NCBI GenBank assembly: GCA_945827465.1
Contig: CALZOH010000001.1
Location: forward strand, 1-57,916
Source: an uncultured Prevotellaceae bacterium
GTDB taxonomy: Bacteria; Bacteroidota; Bacteroidia; Bacteroidales; Bacteroidaceae
DNA: 57,916 nt
Reading direction: 5' to 3'
Every line of letters begins with the position of its first letter. Within the stretch, counting starts at the first letter, position 1. The notes under the pieces are model-generated. The model was not told the origin of the DNA and searched no databases. It was given only the letters and a program-made list of their open reading frames with translations. The position numbers and the translations under genes are program-made. Of this stretch, positions 16,541-24,535 are shown in pieces.

Positions 16541-17983
16541 CGTTCATCATCTCAAATAGGCAGCTTTTTCGCCGTTGTTACGGTCTTGCTGACCGCTACG
16601 CTCATGGGATGTTCTTCACTCAACAAGTCGTCTCAAGCCAAAAGCTCTGCTACGAAGGTGCAGAAAGGCACCATCGCCCACGGAGCATTGAATCCCATCG
16701 TTCCTCCGGGTGTGTACATTGCTGATCCGGAGCCTCGCGTGATGCCTGACGGACGCATTTACGTCTACGGTTCACGCGATGTGCCCAGGTACACCTGGTG
16801 TTCAAAGGCCTATCACGTTCTTTCGAGCGATGACATGACGCATTGGATCCTTGAATAGTTCTCGTTTGCTACCGAAGGACCGGGCAAACAGACCGATTAC
16901 ACCGACCGCGTGCTTTATGCGCCAGACTGCATCTATCATAACGGTCAATACTACCTTTACTACTGTCTCGCCGGCGATAAAACCGACGACGAAGGCGTCG
17001 CTGTGTCCGACAGCCCGTATGGTCCGTTCCGTAACGGCCGAGTCATTAAAGGCGCAGAATGTATAGATCCGTCCATTTTTATTGATGATGACGGCCAAGC
17101 TTACCTCTATTGGGGTCAGGGCTACGCAAAAGGAGCTCGGTTAAGCCGTGATTTGACCCGCATCGAGGGGCCCATCAGCGACAAACTGCTCACTTTCCAA
17201 GAGCACGCCTTCAATGAGGCCAGCTCCGTGCGTAAACGCAACGGCATCTACTATTACATCTACGGCGGACACCAACGTCACGGCGAAAGCAACTGTGCCA
17301 CGCTCAACTATGCTACCTCAACGTCGCCGCTCGGGCCCTTTACCTACCGTGGTGTCATTGTCGACAACTTCTCTTCGTAAGCGAATGTGGTGAATAATCA
17401 CGGTTCTATTGTGGAGTACAAGGGGAATTGGTACATCTTTTACCATCGTCCCACTCACGGCACCTCGAGTATGCGTAAAGTCTGCGTTGAGTCTATCCAC
17501 TTCAATAGCGACGGAACGATACAAGAGGTTGAAATGACCACGCAGGGCGTTAGCGGTCCCATGAATCCGTTGCGGCGCATGGAGGCTTCACGCGCGTGTC
17601 AGCTGCAGGGACACTTGGTGGTGCGCTGTCAGCGTCATCCCGAAGACACACCGGTGGAGTATTTGTCCCAAATCAGACATGGTGACCAGGCTTACTGGCG
17701 CTATTACGACTTCAACAAACAGAGCATCAGCCACTTCGAGTGCAAAACGTGGCAGGCCAACGCCGAAGCCGACATCGAAATCCGTCTTGACGCACCCGAC
17801 GGCGAACTCTTAGGCACCTGTCACCTTCGTCCGATGAACGGCGACGTCAACTACCAAATACACCGCACGGCCGTCCGTCCGGTCAAGGGCGTTCATGCCT
17901 TGGTGCTCGTCTTCAAGAGTCCTGCTTCGGTCTCTGACCAAGACCTGCTCAACCTCGAATGGTTCCGGTTCACCCAAGACTAA
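16541..17983 (+). pseudogene. GH43-CBM6 lipoprotein gene with two in-frame stops
   Basis: One reading frame spells a whole secreted GH43 enzyme, interrupted by TAG at 16856-16858 and TAA at 17378-17380 with no frame change. A lipoprotein signal (FFAVVTVLLTATLMGCSS) opens it but has no in-frame ATG ahead of the hydrophobic core; only TTG 16586 or ATG 16604 exist, so the start may be lost too. The domain has IADPEPR with the catalytic base Asp, SIFIDDDGQAYLYWG, and NEASS with the acid Glu. A C-terminal CBM6-like domain follows (YWRYYDF to LLNLEWFRF). Both stops could be C-to-T changes of Gln codons (CAG and CAA), a typical decay pattern. The protein would have cut arabinosides or xylosides. Sequencing error is unlikely to give two such stops. 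Confidence 0.82.
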
Positions 17984-18015
17984 GCCTCTGCTCTCCTCCG
18001 TTGATAGCTTACGAA

Positions 18016-18052
18016 ACATCCGCAATGCCTCTTGCTTGGGCATTGCGGATGT
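18016..18052. terminator. hairpin between convergent genes
   Basis: ACATCCGCAATGCC (18016-18029) pairs perfectly with its complement at 18039-18052, a 14-bp stem with a 9-base loop. It lies 33 bp past the GH43 frame and 53 bp past the end of the PAP2 gene on the other strand, so it can serve both. U tracts are weak. Confidence 0.6.
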
Positions 18053-18104
18053 CTCTTTACTGAGAATCGCCTTGTCAAAAGGCTCTAAAAACTTCGTTCG
18101 GACC

Positions 18105-18647
18105 TTAGAAGCGAAGATACATACCTACGCCGCAGGCATCACGACCGAAGGCGACGGGCGCAATCGTCAGGTCGGTCTTCCGACTAATGGGTCTCGTATA
18201 GATCAACGCACTCGCTGTACCCAAAACGGCACCGCCCAGCACGTCCCACCAGTCATGTCGATCGGCATACACACGTCCCCAGGACACGTAGGCAGAGACG
18301 GCATAGGCCGGTACACCCCATTTCCATCCGTAACGACGCATCAAAAAGGTGGCGCCGTCGAAAGCTACCGCTGCATGCGTGCTCGGAAAGGCGTGATGGC
18401 CGGTTCCATCGGGACGATCTTTCTTGATAGCGGCTTCGAGGGCGTAGTTGGCCGCCAAAGTCGTGGCCGAACTCAGGCCGAGCTGCCAGAGACCTTCGCG
18501 ATCCTTCTCTACTAAAGCTTTTACGAAGCCGGTTCCCGAGGGGAGCAAGCACAGAACGTCGGTCGACCGCTTCACCACCGACGACTTCGCACTTAGCGTC
18601 AACGCCGTCAGCAGGAGCAAGAGAGAGAGTACCACACCTTTCATCAT
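18105..18647 (-). CDS. PAP2-family phosphatase, exported or membrane-bound
   Basis: A 180-residue protein with an N-terminal hydrophobic signal (VVLSLLLLLTALTLSA) and the three-part PAP2 acid-phosphatase signature: KKDRPDG (KxxxxxxRP type), PSTHAAV (PSGH type, catalytic His) and GRVYADRHDWWDVLGG (SRxxxxxHxxxD type, with Gly in place of Ser). Family members dephosphorylate lipid phosphates such as undecaprenyl diphosphate or phosphatidylglycerol phosphate, or periplasmic sugar phosphates. It is the last gene of the minus-strand unit, 39 bp after the 404-residue putative glycosidase. Only weak membrane segments follow the motifs, so it may be a periplasmic phosphatase rather than a multi-pass lipid phosphatase. 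A lipid A 1- or 4'-phosphatase role cannot be excluded. Confidence 0.82.
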   Translation of the reverse strand: MMKGVVLSLLLLLTALTLSAKSSVVKRSTDVLCLLPSGTGFVKALVEKDREGLWQLGLSSATTLAANYALEAAIKKDRPDGTGHHAFPSTHAAVAFDGATFLMRRYGWKWGVPAYAVSAYVSWGRVYADRHDWWDVLGGAVLGTASALIYTRPISRKTDLTIAPVAFGRDACGVGMYLRF

Positions 18648-18686
18648 CTTTTCGGGGTTTGATCGGACGGAAGCAAGCCCCCGTGC

Positions 18687-19901
18687 TTACAATTGATAGA
18701 TGAGATAATCGCCGGGAAGCAGTCGATGACGTTCCGTCGAACCTGCCTTCACGCGTACACTGCGGCCGTCCTTCAAGATACGGCTCACTTTCTTGACGAT
18801 TCCCAGGCTGACATTCTGTGTATGCTTCAAGTCACGATTCACAATCATCAAGTATTTGCTTCGTCCGTTCTTTAAGTTCGACACCAACAAACCTTCACCG
18901 TCAGTCGTCAGGTCTTTAAACGAAGCGGGTAAAGCCTTGTAGGGTTGTGTTCCAATCGGAATTTGCTTTCCGGTATGTCCCACTTCGGTTGCTACGGCGC
19001 CTAAAAAGACGCGTGCTTGGCTCTGTATCTCGTAATTGACGCTTTTTACGCGATAATATACCTCCGTACGACGTCCTTTGGCGTCGATTGGAGCGTCATG
19101 AAAGTCCCACGAATCTGTAGGAGGGGTCCAATACGTAAAATATTGGATGCACTGAGCTCCGTAGGCCAAGGCACTGAAAGCTTCTATGCGCAAATGCTCC
19201 GTGGTGGGGATGGGATAGAACACATGCGCCGTCGACAGACAGAAGGCCCAGAAGGGACAGCCCCGACGCAGGCTCGTACGACGTGCACTCTCCAAGTTTC
19301 CGTAAAATTCTCCTCTCAAAAAGATGTTTTTGCCATCGTCCATCACGGGATACTGGTCATAAGAGATCATGGGCAGGTTGATTTCGTCGGCAAAACGGTC
19401 TACATACTCATCGTACGAGGCTGTACCGAGGTCCTTCGGCGCTACCATGTTGGGCAACAGGTTCAGATACATCAAGTGGTTCTTGTCGGCGGCATAGATT
19501 CGGTCGCGAAATCCTCGCAAGTCAGCGAACTGCGTAGCCACCGGTTCGTCTCTCAGGAACCAAACAGCCAAGGTGGGCTCCTTACGATAGCGTTTTACGG
19601 TTTCAGCTGTCTTCGTTTCAAGTTCGGAGCACATGGCTACAATCTTTACTCCCGTTCCACGACTGGCTTTGAAGGCTTTCTCCAAGTCGGCATTGCTATA
19701 AGTGTGCGAAAACGAGAGGTTAAAGCCTGCATTGCGAAGCTCCATGAAGCGTTGACGGGTCAGGTTACTGTCTGACACCATCGAGTACCAGGCCAAAATG
19801 GGGAATTCCCGTCCGGTAGGATTCTTGTACGGCAATTGTTTTTCGGCCATCATCGGCACTTGCACCGATAAAAACAAGAGGATGAAGATGAACTTTTTCA
19901 T
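18687..19901 (-). CDS. secreted putative glycoside hydrolase, unassigned (404 aa)
   Basis: I do not recognise a named family. The protein has a signal peptide (KFIFILLFLSVQVPMMA), then a body that reads as a (beta/alpha)8 barrel: FPILAWYSM, FNLSFSHTY and VKIVAMCSE as early strands, then TLAVWFLRDEP, where the Glu is placed like the acid/base of clan-A hydrolases, LPMISYDQYP, CPFWAFCLS and GAQCIQYFTYWTP. The last 90 residues look like a small beta domain (GEGLLVSNLKNGRSKYLMIVNRD), common as an accessory domain in GH42/GH5-like enzymes. It lies 22 bp after the 725-residue relative and 39 bp before PAP2, in one operon. Hydrolase activity is inference. Confidence 0.6.
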   Translation of the reverse strand: MKKFIFILLFLSVQVPMMAEKQLPYKNPTGREFPILAWYSMVSDSNLTRQRFMELRNAGFNLSFSHTYSNADLEKAFKASRGTGVKIVAMCSELETKTAETVKRYRKEPTLAVWFLRDEPVATQFADLRGFRDRIYAADKNHLMYLNLLPNMVAPKDLGTASYDEYVDRFADEINLPMISYDQYPVMDDGKNIFLRGEFYGNLESARRTSLRRGCPFWAFCLSTAHVFYPIPTTEHLRIEAFSALAYGAQCIQYFTYWTPPTDSWDFHDAPIDAKGRRTEVYYRVKSVNYEIQSQARVFLGAVATEVGHTGKQIPIGTQPYKALPASFKDLTTDGEGLLVSNLKNGRSKYLMIVNRDLKHTQNVSLGIVKKVSRILKDGRSVRVKAGSTERHRLLPGDYLIYQL

Positions 19902-19923
19902 ATAATTGCGATTGATGTTTTCA

Positions 19924-22101
19924 TTACCAGCTTAATTCTACACGGATACCGTCCGGATGATTTTCAAAACTGAGGTGCAAGATACGCGAGCCTTTCTCCC
20001 AGCGCTGTCGACAAGCCTGACTTTCGCCCTGAGCATTGGTCACCTTCACCGTTTTGGGCTCGGCCGGCAGCAGGACACACATCGAATTGGTGGTTTCTAT
20101 CGGACTTTTCACCGTCAACCGGTACGAATCCTCCGTACGCACCTCGTCACTGACGCGTGCCGCCGTTGCAACCACTTGCGGCAGGCTGCGTTGCTTCACC
20201 TTTTTCAGGTCAATCAAGAAGGCTTGTTCGCCGGGGCTCACGGTTTTCTCGTGTAACACGGGCAGTTCAGGGTCGAACAAGTCGATATACTCTCCCTTCA
20301 GGGTCACGTCGTGGTCAGCTACCGGTCCTTCTCCCTCCATCACGGAGAGAAGGGTGTAGACTCCACGCTCTAAATAGAAGTGATTCTTCCATTTCAGCCT
20401 GCCTGCTTTGGCGGAGTGCTCATACGCCCGCTTGACGACGCTGAGGAAGTCCACATCTCCCTCCGTCTGCATCACGAACTCCTTGGGATCTTGACGCAAC
20501 ACGTACACATGGCCGCGTCCGACCTTGTAGTCGGCCCTGTCACCGGACGGACGGATGCCCAACGACTCAAACAAGTGGTCCGAGGGAGCCTCGTAATGCC
20601 GGCCCCGGGTGTTCCACCATTCCTCTACACGCTGGTAGGGGTCGTTGTCACGTCCGCAGTAAACCAGGACGCCGCCGTTGCGCACCCATTGGGCCAGGTG
20701 TTCGTGGGCAGCAGGATCGAGGGGCTTCATATTAGAGTAGGTCATCAGCAATACCTTCACGTCGTTCCACGTTTCGGCGTAGCCTACGTTTTCCAAATGG
20801 GTGATGCCGACCGGAACGCCCCTTTTCAGCAAGGGGAGCGCCAGTCCGTAGAAGTTCGACAACTGTGGGTCGTAGTAGTTGTTGAAGTGGGTCGGACCGC
20901 ATTGGAACATCAGTGAGTTGGCCATCATCACCGAAATGCCCTGATTGCCGCTCACCCGGTTCTTCATCGAGAGCGGCATCTGGTTGAGCGTATTGATCAT
21001 GACCTGCATTTGGGTGGAATAGAAGCGCGGTATGCGCTCTCGTTGGTCTGAATGCGGGCTCGTCCGATATAATCCTTCATAGATTCGGTCGGGCCACGGC
21101 ATCACTTCGTAGTTGTTGTTGCGAGGATAGAGCAATTTTGCCGTGAACGTGGCCTGATAGTTCCTTTTGTAGTCTTGCCAATCGCGTGGCCTGTCTTCAA
21201 TCGGGTCAGTCAGGAAGAAGACCTTGCGCCGAGTGGGTGCCGTCATCGACTCCATGCAACCGTATTCCAGGAAGGCGGTTTCAAATACACGCTCTTTTTT
21301 CACACCATTATAGTAGTTGGGCTCTCGCGAAGTGCCGGTCCACACTTGGGCGATGTAGCCGTCGATGCAATCAAGCGAGGCCAGGCTGGCTTCAGGGCTG
21401 ACGATCCGCCATTGACTGTAGTTGAGCAAGGAGTGAGTGGGAACGTACACGCGTACATTCAGGCCTTTCGTCCGGCCATACTCTTTGGCATACATTCCAA
21501 CCTCGTTCAGGGCACGATAATAGAGCTGATACTTCAGTTTGTTGGAAAGATAGGTGTTTTCAGGCGACAGATGCTGTGCCTTCCATTCTGTACCGTAATA
21601 GGCTTTCCACTCTCTTTTGAACGCGTCACTGTAACCACTGCGTGCCCAAAACTCCGGTTCCTCCAAAAAGATGGCGTCAATACCGGCGTCAATCACTCGT
21701 TTGATTTGCGTCTCCTTGAAGTAGCGAATATAGTTCAGGGTGGGAACGATGTATGGAATCATGTATCCGTGCCTTACCGAGTCATTATTGAGGGCTACTT
21801 GCCCTTCGTCCAAATGCTTCTTTCCGTCCCAGCGCCCGTTGAAGTAGTCCTGATATTCGCCCCAGGCTATTCCGGTCATGAAGTGGGTGACATAGCCGCG
21901 TTCTCGCCACGACTTCACTCGTTCTTCCAAGTCTGTACGTGTACCATAGCACATCACGGCGTCGGCCCGCACGTCTGTGGTGGGCTTCCAGCGTTGAGCG
22001 GTTTGAAACGTGGTTCGTATGCCGTCGTCAACAGCCTGGGCCGCCACCGTTCCACACCAGCAACCCACTCCGACCAGCGTCGCCAAGAGTCGTTTCATCA
22101 C
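19924..22101 (-). CDS. secreted putative glycoside hydrolase, unassigned (725 aa)
   Basis: The protein has a signal peptide (LLATLVGVGCWCGTVAAQA) and a TIM-barrel body to about residue 370. ADAVMCYGTRTDLEERV and VTHFMTGIAWGEYQDYF form the start, and DAIFLEEPEFW has an EEPE where clan-A enzymes keep the acid/base Glu. From about residue 400 a class I amidotransferase-like fold follows (VKVLLMTYSNMKPL, LAQWVRNGGVLVYCGRD), as in the trimerisation domain of GH42 beta-galactosidases. A C-terminal beta domain ends it. The architecture is GH42-like but I cannot assign a family. Its ATG overlaps the stop of the M18 aminopeptidase gene by four bases; the next hydrolase follows after 22 bp. Substrate unknown. 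Confidence 0.6.
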   Translation of the reverse strand: MMKRLLATLVGVGCWCGTVAAQAVDDGIRTTFQTAQRWKPTTDVRADAVMCYGTRTDLEERVKSWRERGYVTHFMTGIAWGEYQDYFNGRWDGKKHLDEGQVALNNDSVRHGYMIPYIVPTLNYIRYFKETQIKRVIDAGIDAIFLEEPEFWARSGYSDAFKREWKAYYGTEWKAQHLSPENTYLSNKLKYQLYYRALNEVGMYAKEYGRTKGLNVRVYVPTHSLLNYSQWRIVSPEASLASLDCIDGYIAQVWTGTSREPNYYNGVKKERVFETAFLEYGCMESMTAPTRRKVFFLTDPIEDRPRDWQDYKRNYQATFTAKLLYPRNNNYEVMPWPDRIYEGLYRTSPHSDQRERIPRFYSTQMQVMINTLNQMPLSMKNRVSGNQGISVMMANSLMFQCGPTHFNNYYDPQLSNFYGLALPLLKRGVPVGITHLENVGYAETWNDVKVLLMTYSNMKPLDPAAHEHLAQWVRNGGVLVYCGRDNDPYQRVEEWWNTRGRHYEAPSDHLFESLGIRPSGDRADYKVGRGHVYVLRQDPKEFVMQTEGDVDFLSVVKRAYEHSAKAGRLKWKNHFYLERGVYTLLSVMEGEGPVADHDVTLKGEYIDLFDPELPVLHEKTVSPGEQAFLIDLKKVKQRSLPQVVATAARVSDEVRTEDSYRLTVKSPIETTNSMCVLLPAEPKTVKVTNAQGESQACRQRWEKGSRILHLSFENHPDGIRVELSW

Positions 22102-23399
22102 GGCAACTGATAGAAGGTGGTGAAGGCGCGCGTCGTATAATCCTGGTCGATGGCTGCACCTGTCTCTCTCACGCTGTGCATGGCCCAGATGGCGTTACCC
22201 ATATCTACGCCGCGCAGCGGTAGTTGGGCGGTCAGGATGTTACCCAACGTCGAACCGCCGGCTACGTCGCTGTGGTTGACGAAGTACTGGCATGGTACGC
22301 CGGCCTCCCGACATACCTCGGCAAAGACGGCAGCCGATTCGGCGTCGGTTGCATACTTTTGATTGGCATTGTATTTGATCACCGGACCTCCGCCCAACAG
22401 GGGATGGTTAGTGGGATCTTGCTTCGAGACGTAATTCGGGTGAAGTCCGTGGGCATTATCGGCTGAAACGAGGAACGACTGCTCCAGTGCGCGATAGAAC
22501 CCTTCCCGATCAGATCCGTCTGAGAGGGCCACGCGTTCCAACACATGGCGCAATACGGGCGAATGGGCCCCTTGTTTGGTGCCACTTCCGGTCTCTTCGT
22601 TGTCGAACACGCCCAATACCTGGGTGGCCTCGGCTCCTTCGGCCTGCAACAAGGCTGTCAGACCGGCATGCACCATCGAAAGGTCGTCTAACCGGCCGCT
22701 CTGTATGAACTCTTCGTGCCAGCCCACGAGGCAGGCAGGCGTGGTGTCGTACAGGTAGAGGTCGAAATCGAGTATTTCCTGCTGGTCCACGCCCAATTCT
22801 TCGGCCACAATGCGCAGCAAGAGTCCGTTGTGCTCGAGTTCTTCCTTCAAGAAGCCCAGTACGGGCAGCATGTCATTCTGCTTGCTGAGCGGATTGCCCT
22901 CGTTCACCCCTCGGTTGAAGTGGATGGCCAGATGGGGGATGACCAGCAGGGGTCGCTTGATGTGCAACAATCGCGTCTGTGGACGCAAAGCGTGTTCGCC
23001 CCGAAGGATGACCCTGCCTGCCAGCGACAGCGGACGGTCGAACCACGTATAGAGGATGGCGCCGCCGTAAAGCTCTGTATTGAGGCGGATGCAGCCGCCT
23101 TCGCCTTTCATCTCCGGTGCAGGCTTGATGCGGAAGCAAGGCGAGTCGCTATGAGCCGTTACCAGACGGAATCCGGCTTCGGCCAGGGGCGCACGACCCT
23201 TGCGGAAGGCGAACAGGGCCGAACCATTCTTCCGAACGAAGTAACCCTGCCCTGCTTCCAACTGCGGATAGGGCAAAGCGCTGTCTAACTCGGTGAACCC
23301 GGCAGCCAAAAGCCGCTCGGTGACATATTGTGTAGCCAAAAAGTTGACGGGGCTCCGGTCGAGCATCTCCATCAGGTCTGTAACGGTAGCGTATTTCAT
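22098..23399 (-). CDS. M18-family aminopeptidase
   Basis: A 433-residue zinc metallo-aminopeptidase of family M18 (aspartyl aminopeptidase group). Visible family marks are LVTAHSDSPCFRIKP with the first metal His, FDNEETGSGTKQGAHS with the catalytic Glu pair, SADNAHGLHPNY with metal Asp/His, and NHSDVAGGSTLGNI near the C-terminus. There is no signal peptide, so it acts in the cytoplasm, removing acidic N-terminal residues. ATG 23399 fits the family start (MKYATVTDLMEML); the 21 residues of longer frame overlap the -7 box. It is coupled by a four-base overlap to a secreted putative glycosidase, an odd pairing of a housekeeping-type peptidase with a glycan operon. Confidence 0.92.
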   Translation of the reverse strand: MKYATVTDLMEMLDRSPVNFLATQYVTERLLAAGFTELDSALPYPQLEAGQGYFVRKNGSALFAFRKGRAPLAEAGFRLVTAHSDSPCFRIKPAPEMKGEGGCIRLNTELYGGAILYTWFDRPLSLAGRVILRGEHALRPQTRLLHIKRPLLVIPHLAIHFNRGVNEGNPLSKQNDMLPVLGFLKEELEHNGLLLRIVAEELGVDQQEILDFDLYLYDTTPACLVGWHEEFIQSGRLDDLSMVHAGLTALLQAEGAEATQVLGVFDNEETGSGTKQGAHSPVLRHVLERVALSDGSDREGFYRALEQSFLVSADNAHGLHPNYVSKQDPTNHPLLGGGPVIKYNANQKYATDAESAAVFAEVCREAGVPCQYFVNHSDVAGGSTLGNILTAQLPLRGVDMGNAIWAMHSVRETGAAIDQDYTTRAFTTFYQLP

Positions 23400-23423
23400 A
23401 TCAAAATAATTGTTGTTGAATTG

Positions 23424-23431
23424 CAAATTTA
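23424..23431 (-). promoter_or_regulatory. -7 box of the M18 operon
   Basis: Minus-strand TAAATTTG matches TAnnTTTG 24 bp ahead of ATG 23399. No clear TTG at the -33 distance. It would drive the M18, 725-aa, 404-aa and PAP2 genes. Confidence 0.5.
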
Positions 23432-23439
23432 CGATAACC

Positions 23440-23465
23440 CCCTTGAAATGTCGCCGTTTCAAGGG
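23440..23465 (-). terminator. 9-bp inverted repeat between 316-aa gene and M18
   Basis: CCCTTGAAA (23440-23448) and TTTCAAGGG (23457-23465) pair perfectly with an 8-base loop, 37 bp past the stop of the upstream gene and just ahead of the M18 -7 box. It may be a weak terminator for the upstream gene or an operator for the M18 promoter; no U tract follows. Confidence 0.4.
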
Positions 23466-23501
23466 AGTTTTCTTGCCGAGTCAGGCTAAAAAAGTGTCTG
23501 A

Positions 23502-24452
23502 CTAAGGTATCTTTGCCTTCTTTCTTTTCTCATTCTTACGGTGTAGGGCATAGAACCGGTCGCGTATTTCGTCCAACGAGCCTATGGTGAGGTAAACATC
23601 ATACGAATACACCATGCCTCGCGTGATGGCGAGCCTGACCAAGGGCGCAAAATAGGAGCACGAGCCCGAAGTGGGACCGCCCGGCCCTTCACCAAACCTG
23701 TAAAGGGTGCATTCGGTGGCGATGGGCGAATAAACTCCGATGCCATAGCCTTTTTCGTCGACGTATGCCGCCCAAGACTCGCTCAACACGGCTGATTCGC
23801 CCCCGGCCGCGTTCGACAACAGCCTCGGAACGAACCGGGTGAGCGTGTCACGCTGCCAAGGTCGGCTCCCACTGTAGGTGACGAAGGTGTTGAGGCTCCA
23901 ATCTGCGAACACCGCAGGCACTTCGTGGGCGCGTTCGGCATGATCCTGCGCCGTTTCGCCCGTGTTGCGAAAGGTATAGTGGACATGCGCCACCATTCCC
24001 TGCAGTTCGATGCGTTCTTCCATCTCACACTCCGTGGCCGGCACTCCGGTGGCCCATTGCACGGGCTCGGTCACCACCCGAACCGACTTCTTCGACCTTT
24101 TCAGCGAGACAATCCTGGCCCGACGACCGTTGCTTCCCCCTCCCTGAATGGGATTCCAGCACCAAGGCGTGTTCCACCACGTCGACCCGTCGGGATTTCC
24201 GTAATAAGACTGCTGCACGAAGCGTCCCTCGTCGGCATGGTTGAGCAGGTTCTTGCGCCTTGAGGCATCCGAGAGGTGGAAGATGGCACCGCCACGCTCG
24301 CGGTCAATGCCGATTTGCAGGCGACCATTGTTGAGATAGATGTCATCGGCCCTACCTTCTTCGGGCCACACCTCCGCCCGAAGCGCGACGGGGTCGGCTA
24401 AGGACCACAGGCAGAGACAAACGGTGAGAATCGGGGTGAGATAGTTCATCAT
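23502..24452 (-). CDS. secreted protein of unknown function (316 aa)
   Basis: No family recognised. It has an N-terminal signal (YLTPILTVCLCLWSLADPVALRAE) and a body rich in beta strands. IYLNNGRLQIGIDRERGGAIFHLSD, GRFVQQSYYG and WCWNPIQGG read like the start of a galactose-mutarotase-like supersandwich, a fold shared by many carbohydrate enzymes and their accessory domains. The middle, MVAHVHYTFRNTGE and HEVPAVFADWSLNTFVTY, is also strand-rich. The C-terminus is basic (KNEKRKKAKIP). It is 83 bp downstream of GH2 with a 10-bp-stem hairpin between them. A sugar-binding or lyase/hydrolase role is inference from fold impression and neighbours. The motif GSTWWNTPWCWNP is rich in Trp, as in sugar-binding clefts. 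Confidence 0.55.
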   Translation of the reverse strand: MMNYLTPILTVCLCLWSLADPVALRAEVWPEEGRADDIYLNNGRLQIGIDRERGGAIFHLSDASRRKNLLNHADEGRFVQQSYYGNPDGSTWWNTPWCWNPIQGGGSNGRRARIVSLKRSKKSVRVVTEPVQWATGVPATECEMEERIELQGMVAHVHYTFRNTGETAQDHAERAHEVPAVFADWSLNTFVTYSGSRPWQRDTLTRFVPRLLSNAAGGESAVLSESWAAYVDEKGYGIGVYSPIATECTLYRFGEGPGGPTSGSCSYFAPLVRLAITRGMVYSYDVYLTIGSLDEIRDRFYALHRKNEKRKKAKIP

Positions 24453-24474
24453 GTCAGGTTGGTGGCAAATCGAA

Positions 24475-24509
24475 GGAGCGAGTCAAGAGGGTCACTCCCG
24501 ACTCGCTCC
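24475..24509 (-). terminator. hairpin between GH2 and 316-aa gene
   Basis: GGAGCGAGTC (24475-24484) and GACTCGCTCC (24500-24509) form a perfect 10-bp stem 26 bp after the GH2 stop and 22 bp before the next start. With only a weak T-rich run after it, it could attenuate rather than stop transcription into the 316-residue gene. Confidence 0.5.
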
Positions 24510-24535
24510 GAATGGATTCACCCGAGATTGAGGGT

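Noticed and set aside
16856..17380. Stop-codon recoding in the GH43 gene
   Set aside because: Two different stops (TAG and TAA) interrupt it, while intact genes in this window use TAA, TAG and TGA as normal ends. Decay is simpler.
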